From: an uncultured Bacteriovorax sp.
GTDB taxonomy: Bacteria; Bdellovibrionota; Bacteriovoracia; Bacteriovoracales; Bacteriovoracaceae
Assembly (NCBI GenBank): GCA_946482295.1
Contig: CAMLRB010000178.1
Span: 1-7,300, forward strand
Direction: 5' to 3'
DNA: 7,300 nucleotides
Of this stretch, positions 1-5,253 are shown in pieces; within the stretch, counting starts at the first letter, position 1; each line of letters starts with the position of its first letter. The position numbers were made by a program, and so were the translations under genes. A model generated the notes under the pieces. The model was not told where the DNA came from. It was given only the letters and a program-made list of their open reading frames with translations, and did no database searches.

Positions 1-2
1 AC

Positions 3-671
3 CGTCACATTCCTGATACTAAGTTCAGTATGGATGTGCGCATTGTCGCCACAACGACTAGAGATTTAGGAGTTCTTGTGGCCAGCGGTGATTTTGATCG
101 TGAGCTTTATGAATGTATTTCGAAAGCAACTGTCTTCATCGAACCTCTTCGTCGTCGCGCCGATGACGTCGATCTTCTTGTAGATTATTTCTTGAAAGCA
201 GAATGTAAAAAGCAAGGTCTTCTTTTAAAATCGTTTGCTCCAAAGCTTATGGACAAACTTAAAAAGTATGACTGGCCAGGTAACATAAAAGAACTTCGCC
301 TTTGTGTTGAGCGTGCGGTTCTTTACAATCCTAAGGCGCATGTTATAACTGACATCGAGATTGAAGACTCAGCTTCACCGCTAGTTGACCTCTCAGAAAA
401 GAAAAGAATGTTTGGCGATTTACCTTTTGTGAGCGATCATAACATCTCTTTAAAAGATCGTATGTCGCTTGTAGAGAGAGAAATGATCCACTCTGAAATC
501 AGAAGATGTAACGGAAATAAATCCAAAGCTGCTAAAGCAATGGGTATTTCACGTGAAGCTCTCCGTAAGAAATTACTGATGAGCACGGAGATTTTAAAAT
601 CTCTTAATCTATCTGAGGAAGAGCGCGTGAAATTCCTGAAAGAGGATGATGAATTCTCAAGTGCTGCTTAA
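3..671 (+). CDS. Sigma-54-type AAA+/Fis-domain transcriptional regulator, C-terminal part (5' end outside window)
   Basis: The frame is open from the left edge (first full codon at 3), so only about 222 C-terminal residues are visible; the ATG at 30 is internal. Counting from that ATG, residues 1-100 match the second half of a sigma-54-interacting ATPase domain: sensor I strand (VRIVATTTRDL), the PLRRRADDV segment and the sensor II motif WPGNIKEL (82-89). Residues 147-182 form a Fis-type helix-turn-helix (NGNKSKAAKAMGISREALRKK region), followed by a charged tail of about 30 residues. Such proteins hydrolyse ATP to remodel sigma-54 RNA polymerase. Here, however, key positions differ from the PspF family pattern: the arginine-finger region reads FDRELYECI rather than FRADLLDRL, the sensor I Asn is Thr, and the sensor II Arg is Lys. 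The Walker motifs and GAFTGA loop lie outside the window. The stop is 13 nt before cdaA, suggesting co-transcription. Family call is firm; activity is doubtful. Confidence 0.9.
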   Translation, partial: RHIPDTKFSMDVRIVATTTRDLGVLVASGDFDRELYECISKATVFIEPLRRRADDVDLLVDYFLKAECKKQGLLLKSFAPKLMDKLKKYDWPGNIKELRLCVERAVLYNPKAHVITDIEIEDSASPLVDLSEKKRMFGDLPFVSDHNISLKDRMSLVEREMIHSEIRRCNGNKSKAAKAMGISREALRKKLLMSTEILKSLNLSEEERVKFLKEDDEFSSAA

Positions 672-676
672 GGGAG
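671..676 (+). promoter_or_regulatory. Ribosome binding site supporting the TTG start of cdaA
   Basis: AGGGAG lies 8 nt before the TTG at 685 and overlaps the last base of the preceding stop codon. No ATG start is available nearby, and the TTG start gives the normal CdaA N-terminus and length, so this site decides the start. Confidence 0.65.
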
Positions 677-684
677 AATAGGAA

Positions 685-1500
685 TTGGGGTCACTGAGCG
701 CTTTTTTCGCCCATCTTAATGTCAAGGATGTGATCGACATCCTTGTCGTTTCCATCTTGATCTATCAATTACTACTTATTGTTAGAGGAACCAAGGCCGC
801 ACAAATGATTGTGGGTCTTGGTGCTCTTTTTGGCCTTTTTTGGTTAGGGATTACTTTTAAGCTTTATTCGTTAAACTGGGTTCTGGCCCACCTCTTCGAT
901 TCATTTTTTATTATTGTTGTTGTGCTCTTTCAGGATCAATTTCGTAGCGCACTCGCCTCAGTGGGGACAAAAAAAAATATCCTTACGCTCTTTTCAAAAG
1001 ATGAACATGATTTTGAAATTGATGAAATTGTCGAAGCGTGTGGCGCACTTTCAAAAGAAAAAATCGGAGCGCTGGTTGTTATAGAACGCACCCATGGGCT
1101 TCTCAATTACGTTAATACGGGTACAAGATTAGACTCGCGTATTCATTCTGATATTATTTATTCTATATTCGAATCGAGTTCTTCATTGCACGACGGTGCT
1201 ATTATTATTCAAAATAGTAAGATCTCCGCTGCAGGATGCTTTTTGCCTCTCTCAAAAAACTTTGATATTGAAAGACACTTGGGAACTCGTCACCGTGCGG
1301 CCTTAGGTCTAACTGAAGTGACAGATGCCCTCGTCATCACGTGCTCGGAAGAAACCGGCAAGATTAATCTCTGTGTAGAAGGAATTTTTTATCTGTGTAA
1401 AACTGAAAAAGAACTCGGACAATACCTTCGACATATTTGGAGCAATGAAAGCCTTGATCATTCATTACGCCCCATCAAGACTAAGGATCTCGTAAGGTGA
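685..1500 (+). CDS. cdaA: Diadenylate cyclase CdaA (membrane-bound c-di-AMP synthase)
   Basis: CdaA condenses two ATP into cyclic di-AMP at the inner face of the cytoplasmic membrane. The 271-residue length is typical of the family. Three hydrophobic N-terminal segments (about residues 15-33, 40-58 and 64-83) precede a linker and a DAC (DisA_N) domain at about 105-250. Both active-site motifs are present: DGA at 170-172 within LHDGAIII, and GTRHR at 200-204 followed by AALGLTE; the acidic SEE at 221-223 falls in the usual metal-binding region. The start is TTG, backed by AGGGAG 8 nt upstream. It follows the Fis-type regulator by 13 nt and overlaps cdaR by 4 nt, with glmM downstream, as in the c-di-AMP operon known from Firmicutes. 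All catalytic motifs look intact. Confidence 0.96.
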   Translation: MGSLSAFFAHLNVKDVIDILVVSILIYQLLLIVRGTKAAQMIVGLGALFGLFWLGITFKLYSLNWVLAHLFDSFFIIVVVLFQDQFRSALASVGTKKNILTLFSKDEHDFEIDEIVEACGALSKEKIGALVVIERTHGLLNYVNTGTRLDSRIHSDIIYSIFESSSSLHDGAIIIQNSKISAAGCFLPLSKNFDIERHLGTRHRAALGLTEVTDALVITCSEETGKINLCVEGIFYLCKTEKELGQYLRHIWSNESLDHSLRPIKTKDLVR

Positions 1501-2174
1501 AATTAGAACGCACCCAGCGGCATACACTCAAAATTATTTCACTCTTTTTTGCCGTCTCATTATGGTTCTACGTCCTCAATTCAGAGCCTATTGAACTTGA
1601 AAGAAAAATGCCTGTCGAATTTATACTCCCGAAAGGATATGCAATTTCCAGCATGACGGAGAGACAAGTCTCTTTAAAGCTTAAGGGATCAAAAGCTTTT
1701 ATTGGAAATGTTTTTTCGAACAAAGAGAAAATCACTATTGACCTCAATCCTTATTTCAAAAAATATGGAAAGAATTTCAAAGTCGCCTTTCATCCGACTC
1801 AAATACATGTTCCTTTTGGAGTTGATGTTCTCGAAATTTCTCCCAAAGAAACCCTTGTCGAACTCGATCGACTGGTGCAAATGGAACTCCCCATCAACGT
1901 GCAATATATTGGGAGCGTTCCTTATGATCGCAAGTTTGTCGAAGTGGGCATTGAACCATCGAGCGTCATGATTTCAGGCCCCATCGAAGTCATTCGTAAA
2001 ATATCTCGAGTGCACACCAATCCAGTTAACCTTTCCAACATAGATCGCGAAGAGGGTGTTGTTCAACTTCCTCTTGATGATATTGATCCTCGTCTTAACT
2101 TCGAAGAAAAGCCTCGAATCAAACTGCGTTACAAAGTCCAATTGGTGGTCCCAAAACGTAAAACAGAAAAATAA
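1497..2174 (+). CDS. cdaR: CdaR/YbbR-domain membrane-anchored regulator of CdaA
   Basis: The GTG start sits inside the end of cdaA (overlap GTGA), so the two are translationally coupled. The 225-residue protein has a short cytoplasmic N-terminus and one membrane anchor at about residues 11-28 (LKIISLFFAVSLWFYVLN), a pattern typical of YbbR proteins. The remainder should be extracytoplasmic and shows two YbbR-like beta repeats: about 35-122 (starting ERKMPVEF) and about 127-215 (starting VQMELPINVQYIG, with EPSSVMISGPIEVI). CdaR binds CdaA through the membrane and modulates c-di-AMP synthesis in Firmicutes. B. subtilis CdaR is much longer, with four repeats, so this is a short form. The basic C-terminus (PKRKTEK) ends the protein. 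The family is assigned from architecture and position next to cdaA; the direction of its effect on CdaA cannot be read from sequence. Confidence 0.88.
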   Translation: MKLERTQRHTLKIISLFFAVSLWFYVLNSEPIELERKMPVEFILPKGYAISSMTERQVSLKLKGSKAFIGNVFSNKEKITIDLNPYFKKYGKNFKVAFHPTQIHVPFGVDVLEISPKETLVELDRLVQMELPINVQYIGSVPYDRKFVEVGIEPSSVMISGPIEVIRKISRVHTNPVNLSNIDREEGVVQLPLDDIDPRLNFEEKPRIKLRYKVQLVVPKRKTEK

Positions 2175-2204
2175 GTAGGTTTCTAGAATGTCCGCTGTTA
2201 GTCA

Positions 2205-2245
2205 GAACAATCTTGCCTAAATGAAGAGAATTAGGCACATTGTTC
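2205..2245 (+). repeat. Imperfect inverted repeat (hairpin) between cdaR and glmM
   Basis: The left arm GAACAAT (2205-2211) and GCCTAA (2215-2220) pair with TTAGGC (2231-2236) and ATTGTTC (2239-2245): 13 pairs with a 3x2 internal loop and a 10-nt apical loop. A run of five T follows at 2251-2255, five bases after the stem, which is too far away and too short for a convincing intrinsic terminator. It could be a partial terminator, a processing or stability element in a cdaA-glmM transcript, or an operator for a promoter that reads glmM. Confidence 0.6.
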
Positions 2246-2268
2246 AAAGATTTTTACGCAACTAAAAA
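2240..2268 (+). promoter_or_regulatory. Weak candidate promoter ahead of glmM
   Basis: TTGTTC (2240-2245) and TAAAAA (2263-2268) are separated by 17 nt, in an AT-rich stretch just before glmM. Both boxes are poor matches to the sigma-70 consensus, and the -35 overlaps the right arm of the hairpin. The 125-nt gap, much larger than others in this gene run, is the main reason to suspect a separate promoter. Confidence 0.2.
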
Positions 2269-2299
2269 TAAATCTCTATAGCAATGAAAGGTGTGAACT

Positions 2300-3664
2300 A
2301 TGTCAGAACGAAAATTATTTGGAACAGATGGCATTAGAGGCAAGGCCAACGTTTATCCGATGACAGCGGAAGTTGCAACGGCCCTTGGTCGAGCAGTGAC
2401 TCATTATTTTCAATCCATCAATCCTCTCAATACAAATCCCTTAATCATTGTTGGAAAAGATACAAGACTTTCTTGTTACATGCTCGAGATGGCCTTTGCT
2501 TCTGGAGTTTGCTCACAAGGAGGGGCCGTTATTCTCACTGGACCACTTCCCACTCCAGGTGTCGCTTTCGTTACGCACTCGATGCGTGCTGATGCCGGGG
2601 TTATGATCTCTGCTTCTCACAATCACTTTCAAGATAACGGAATTAAAATTTTCGATGCTAAAGGATTCAAACTTCCAGATTCAGTGGAGCTTGAACTTGA
2701 ACGTCTTATTATGCATCCAGAACTCATGCCGCAAAAAGTGGGTGGGCAGCTTGGAAATGCAGAACGTTTAAAAGAAGTTTATGGTCGCTACATTGTTCAC
2801 GTTAAAAGTGCTCTTTCATACGATTACGACCTTGAAGGAATGCGTATCGTCCTCGACTGTGCAAACGGAGCTGGCTACAAAGTAACGCCAATGATGTTCC
2901 AGGAATTAGGTGCAGAAGTTTTCCCAATTGGAATTTCTCCTAACGGCGAAAACATCAACAAAGGCTGTGGCTCTCTTCATCCAGAAGCGGCCCGCACAGA
3001 AGTTCTTAAATACCGCGCTGACATCGGAATCTGTATTGACGGTGATGGTGACCGTGTAAGTGTGATAGATGAAGAAGGAACAATTGTTGATGGTGATAAA
3101 ATCATCGGTCTCTTTGCTAAACTTCTTCTCTCAAGAGGCGAACTCAAAAAAGGCGATACCGTTGTTGGTACAGTTATGAGTAACCTCGGACTTGAACTCT
3201 ACATTAAATCATTAGGTCTCAACTTTCATCGTACAAAAGTTGGGGACCGTTACATCATCGAATATATGCGCGCTCACAATTGTATTCTCGGTGGCGAGCC
3301 ATCGGGACACATTATTTTCAGCAAACACGCAACGACAGGAGATGGGGCACTCGGTGGATTAAAAGTTATCGAGTCGATGAAATATTTCAATATGCCTTTG
3401 AAGACTCTAGTGGAAGAAATTGAGCTCTTTCCTCAATTCATTAAAAACGTTATCGTTAAAGAAAAACCAGCACTCGAATCAGTAAAGCCTATTGAAGAGG
3501 CGATTAAACTTGCTGAGAAAAAGCTCGCAGGTCGCGGTCGTGTTCTTCTTCGTTATTCAGGAACAGAACCTCTTCTGAGAGTTATGGTTGAAGGCGAAAA
3601 TGCAGAGCTTGTTGAAGAAGAATGCAACAACCTCGTTGCCGTTGTTACTAAAGAGATCGGCTAG
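2300..3664 (+). CDS. glmM: Phosphoglucosamine mutase GlmM
   Basis: GlmM converts glucosamine-6-phosphate to glucosamine-1-phosphate, feeding UDP-GlcNAc synthesis for peptidoglycan and lipopolysaccharide in the cytoplasm. The 454-residue protein has all four alpha-phosphohexomutase elements: N-terminal FGTDGIRG (7-14), the phosphoserine loop ISASHN with catalytic Ser106, the metal loop DGDGD (Asp247, 249, 251), the sugar-specificity loop GGEPSGH (331-337) and the C-terminal phosphate-binding loop RYSGTEP (418-424). One oddity: the residue after ASHN is His109, where most family members have Pro. The ATG at 2300 has AAAGG 8 nt upstream, and the N-terminus is canonical. The gene ends in tandem in-frame stops (TAG TAA). 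It follows cdaA-cdaR as in Firmicutes, where GlmM binds and inhibits CdaA, and precedes pdxJ by 22 nt. Confidence 0.97.
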   Translation: MSERKLFGTDGIRGKANVYPMTAEVATALGRAVTHYFQSINPLNTNPLIIVGKDTRLSCYMLEMAFASGVCSQGGAVILTGPLPTPGVAFVTHSMRADAGVMISASHNHFQDNGIKIFDAKGFKLPDSVELELERLIMHPELMPQKVGGQLGNAERLKEVYGRYIVHVKSALSYDYDLEGMRIVLDCANGAGYKVTPMMFQELGAEVFPIGISPNGENINKGCGSLHPEAARTEVLKYRADIGICIDGDGDRVSVIDEEGTIVDGDKIIGLFAKLLLSRGELKKGDTVVGTVMSNLGLELYIKSLGLNFHRTKVGDRYIIEYMRAHNCILGGEPSGHIIFSKHATTGDGALGGLKVIESMKYFNMPLKTLVEEIELFPQFIKNVIVKEKPALESVKPIEEAIKLAEKKLAGRGRVLLRYSGTEPLLRVMVEGENAELVEEECNNLVAVVTKEIG

Positions 3665-3675
3665 TAAGCTGATAC

Positions 3676-3680
3676 AGGAG
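3676..3680 (+). promoter_or_regulatory. Ribosome binding site of pdxJ
   Basis: AGGAG lies 6 nt before the ATG at 3687 in the 22-nt glmM-pdxJ gap and fixes the pdxJ start. Confidence 0.7.
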
Positions 3681-3686
3681 AATTAA

Positions 3687-4442
3687 ATGATCCCAAGATT
3701 AGGTGTAAATATTGATCACGTGGCCACTCTCAGACAAGCTCGTGGTGAAGAATATCCAAGCGTCGTTGATGCTGCTCAAGTCTCTCTTTTAAATGGAGCA
3801 GACCAAATTACGATTCACCTTCGTGAAGATCGTCGTCATATTCAAGATACAGATGTTGAAGCTGTAAGACTTGTTACCAAGAGATTTGGAAAACCCTTAA
3901 ATCTTGAAATGGGTGTGAATCCTGAGATCGTTGAGATCGCGATTGCTTCTTCACCAGAATGGATTTGTTTAGTTCCAGAAAAAAGAGAAGAAAAAACAAC
4001 AGAAGGCGGACTTGATTTATTAGACGATCAAAACTTCATTCGCGTTGAAGAAGCAGTCAGAAAATTAAAAAGCTCAATTAAAGATGTAAAAATCTCTCTC
4101 TTCCTTGAAGCAAAAATCGAAGTCCTCATTCGTGCAACTCAATTAGGTATTGATGCTGTTGAAATCCATACAGGAGAGTATGCACGTATTCATGCTAATG
4201 GAGACGATATCGGCCGCTTCATCGAACAATACAGGGCCGCCAAAGAATTTTTAACAAATAATAAAATTGCCACACACGCAGGTCATGGACTGACTGAAGA
4301 TAGTGTTAAGCCACTTCTTGAATCGAAAATATTTGAAGAATACAACATTGGACACTGGATTATTTGTCATGCTCTTTTTCATGGGCTCTCAACGACGATC
4401 AAGAATTTAAAAACACAATTCGAAGCTCATCCTCTAAGATAA
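3687..4442 (+). CDS. pdxJ: Pyridoxine 5'-phosphate synthase PdxJ
   Basis: PdxJ condenses 1-deoxy-D-xylulose 5-phosphate with 3-amino-2-oxopropyl phosphate to form pyridoxine 5'-phosphate, the last ring-closing step of the DXP-dependent vitamin B6 pathway. The 251-residue TIM barrel shows the family landmarks: N-terminal GVNIDHVATLRQARG (6-20), ITIHLREDRRHI with His44 and the phosphate-contacting arginines (41-52), LNLEMG with Glu74, CLVPEKREEKTTEGG (94-108), EIHTGEYA (159-166), HAGHGL with His200, and the C-terminal NIGHWII segment (220-226). The C-terminus, ICHALFHGL, is less canonical than the common ARAVFVGL form but keeps the hydrophobic pattern. It lies 22 nt after glmM; its stop codon overlaps the tsaE Shine-Dalgarno, so the three genes are one transcription unit. 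Confidence 0.97.
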   Translation: MIPRLGVNIDHVATLRQARGEEYPSVVDAAQVSLLNGADQITIHLREDRRHIQDTDVEAVRLVTKRFGKPLNLEMGVNPEIVEIAIASSPEWICLVPEKREEKTTEGGLDLLDDQNFIRVEEAVRKLKSSIKDVKISLFLEAKIEVLIRATQLGIDAVEIHTGEYARIHANGDDIGRFIEQYRAAKEFLTNNKIATHAGHGLTEDSVKPLLESKIFEEYNIGHWIICHALFHGLSTTIKNLKTQFEAHPLR

Positions 4443-4446
4443 GGAG
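4441..4446 (+). promoter_or_regulatory. tsaE ribosome binding site overlapping the pdxJ stop codon
   Basis: AAGGAG begins inside the pdxJ TAA (4440-4442) and lies 5 nt before the ATG at 4452 (8 nt before the second ATG at 4455). A ribosome finishing pdxJ would sit on this site, suggesting coupled translation. It leaves the choice between the two adjacent ATG codons open. Confidence 0.65.
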
Positions 4447-4451
4447 CACTC

Positions 4452-4877
4452 ATGATGTTAGTGCGTTCTTGGAAAAAAGTTTTAGAATCAGACCTCGCCA
4501 ATATTGCGAGTGAAATGAAGGAAGTCATCGAACCTCCAAGTGTCATCATTCTCGATGGTGTTGTAGGCGCAGGTAAAACAACTTTCACTAAATATTTTCT
4601 CGGTAATCTCACAACGGCGAGCCCGACCTATTCAATCGTTAATGAAGTGGACAATATTCTTCATGCTGATCTTTATCGTATAGAAAAAAAAGATGAACTC
4701 ACTTATTTAGAAATTCCAATGTACTTAGAAGAGAAAGACTATTTCTTAATTGAGTGGGGAATGCCTTATCTGCGTGAGCTGCAAAAAATTATCGGTGATG
4801 AATTTAAATACTATCACCTCAAAATCGATATCAACGATAACCAGACTCGTCAGTTTTATCTTTCAAAAATTGTGTAA
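4452..4877 (+). CDS. tsaE: tRNA threonylcarbamoyladenosine biosynthesis ATPase TsaE
   Basis: TsaE is the small P-loop ATPase that works with TsaB and TsaD to make N6-threonylcarbamoyladenosine at position 37 of ANN-decoding tRNAs. The 141-residue protein carries the Walker A motif GVVGAGKTT (36-44, Lys42), the SPTYSIVNE segment (57-65, family SPTF-like switch), HADLYRI (71-77, family HxDLYR) and LIEWGMPY (99-106, family IEW motif). The region between the P-loop and SPTYS is several residues shorter than in typical members (GNLTTASPTYS directly follows the P-loop helix), so it is a compact but apparently complete copy. Start codons ATG at 4452 and 4455 are both possible. It is 9 nt after pdxJ; related deltaproteobacterial clusters often carry acpS and an NAD(P)HX-repair gene between them, which are absent here. 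Confidence 0.94.
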   Translation: MMLVRSWKKVLESDLANIASEMKEVIEPPSVIILDGVVGAGKTTFTKYFLGNLTTASPTYSIVNEVDNILHADLYRIEKKDELTYLEIPMYLEEKDYFLIEWGMPYLRELQKIIGDEFKYYHLKIDINDNQTRQFYLSKIV

Positions 4878-4913
4878 TTTCGCGCGTGATTTTTCAGTTA
4901 AAAGCGGGCAAAC

Positions 4914-4949
4914 AATTCCTACTAAAACGCTTCGGTAGAATTATTTTTT
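4914..4949 (+). terminator. Probable intrinsic terminator after tsaE
   Basis: AATTC-TAC (4914-4922, with one bulged C at 4919) pairs with GTAGAATT (4935-4942), giving 8 pairs around a 12-nt loop, followed by A and six T (4944-4949). The stem is AT-rich and therefore weak, but the U-run and position 37 nt after the tsaE stop support termination of the glmM-pdxJ-tsaE unit. Confidence 0.5.
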
Positions 4950-4952
4950 GCA

Positions 4953-4997
4953 AATAAAATCCCACTGAATCAAGTGACCTAATCTATCGGTTTTATT
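4953..4997. repeat. Inverted repeat AATAAAA/TTTTATT with nested small hairpin
   Basis: AATAAAA (4953-4959) is the reverse complement of TTTTATT (4991-4997), and CC/GG just inside extend the match past one bulged base. Within it, CACT (4963-4966) and AGTG (4973-4976) form a 4-pair hairpin. The outer arms are simple AT sequence, so chance is possible. Role unknown; it sits between the tsaE terminator and the candidate Rrf2 promoter. Confidence 0.35.
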
Positions 4998-5073
4998 GAG
5001 AAATCACCCGATCTTGACGCTCGAGATTATCTTAATTTCAAGGCCTTAGGCACAAATTTTAGAATTTTGTTGG

Positions 5074-5103
5074 TTGACTTCTCTATTTCCCGCACGTCAT
5101 ACT
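5074..5103 (+). promoter_or_regulatory. Candidate sigma-70-type promoter for the Rrf2-desulfurase operon
   Basis: TTGACT (about 5074-5079, five of six matches to TTGACA) is followed after an 18-nt spacer by CATACT (about 5098-5103, four of six matches to TATAAT). A start near 5110 would give a leader of about 145 nt and place the palindrome at 5118-5139 just downstream of the start site. Predicted by eye only. Confidence 0.35.
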
Positions 5104-5117
5104 ATTCTTGGTAGAAG

Positions 5118-5139
5118 TGATTCTTTTAGAAGAGAATCA
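5118..5139. promoter_or_regulatory. 22-bp palindrome, candidate operator for the Rrf2 regulator
   Basis: TGATTCT (5118-5124) and AGAATCA (5133-5139) are perfect reverse complements with an 8-nt centre, so the arms are about one and a half helical turns apart, as expected for a winged-helix dimer. It lies 115 nt before the Rrf2 start codon and just after the candidate promoter, a position suited to autorepression. It could instead act as an RNA hairpin (7-pair stem, 8-nt loop). Confidence 0.4.
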
Positions 5140-5206
5140 GTTTTGTTGAGGGCGCAAGGATTAGCCTCCTCTAGAGACGACACACGATTTTCTAAAAGAA
5201 TTTTTT
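5120..5206 (+). other. Long-range 12-bp leader stem followed by a U-run, exclusive with the 5118-5139 hairpin
   Basis: ATTCTTTTAGAA (5120-5131) is the perfect reverse complement of TTCTAAAAGAAT (5190-5201), and six T follow from 5201 to 5206. The left arm is shared with the local hairpin at 5118-5139, so only one can form. The enclosed loop is 58 nt and contains GAGG (5149-5152) and CCTCCTC (5165-5171), the latter able to pair with part of the GGAGGA Shine-Dalgarno downstream. The layout resembles an attenuator or regulated leader; AT-rich composition makes chance pairing possible. Confidence 0.3.
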
Positions 5207-5241
5207 CGAACAGCTTAGACCAGATCAATTGGATTTTTTAT

Positions 5242-5247
5242 GGAGGA
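5242..5247 (+). promoter_or_regulatory. Strong ribosome binding site setting the Rrf2 start
   Basis: GGAGGA lies 6 nt before the ATG at 5254. It decides for this ATG over the upstream in-frame TTG at 5074, since the protein from 5254 begins with MRLTSKGRYAV, the standard IscR N-terminus. Confidence 0.85.
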
Positions 5248-5253
5248 AGACCA

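Larger units (their letters stand above)
4878..5253 (+). other. Intergenic region with terminator-like hairpin, inverted repeats, candidate promoter and leader
   Basis: This is the longest stretch without a gene (376 nt). It holds, in order, a terminator-like hairpin after tsaE, an inverted repeat at 4953-4997, a candidate promoter, and a leader of roughly 140-150 nt with competing pairings ahead of the Rrf2 gene. The 8-mer TTTTAGAA occurs near 5057-5065 and at 5124-5131, and in reverse complement (TTCTAAAA) at 5190-5197. An in-frame TTG at 5074 would extend the Rrf2 protein by 60 residues, but the extension has no resemblance to the family. I see no tRNA, small ORF of known family or mobile-element remnant. 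Confidence 0.75.

Noticed and set aside
1689..1904. Minus-strand open frame of 71 codons inside cdaR
   Set aside because: Antisense shadow of a well-supported gene, with no ribosome site and a low-complexity, family-less product.
1702..1971. Plus-strand open frame of 89 codons inside cdaR in another frame
   Set aside because: Out-of-frame shadow; the cdaR frame carries the membrane anchor and YbbR repeats.
4427..4612. Minus-strand open frame across the pdxJ-tsaE junction
   Set aside because: It is antisense to the P-loop coding sequence of tsaE, with no supporting signal.
4887..4938. Possible small gene overlapping the end of tsaE in another frame
   Set aside because: The frame runs through the terminator-like hairpin and has no ribosome site or recognisable product.
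4953..4997. Type 2 IscR site (AAA-CC near GG-TTT pattern)
   Set aside because: The half sites resemble AAATCCCA and GGTTTT, but the spacing of roughly 25 nt is far too long for the known IscR site.
5074..5253. N-terminal 60-residue extension of the Rrf2 protein from an in-frame TTG
   Set aside because: The ATG at 5254 has an ideal GGAGGA site and gives the canonical IscR N-terminus; the extension resembles no Rrf2 protein and covers the promoter/leader features.
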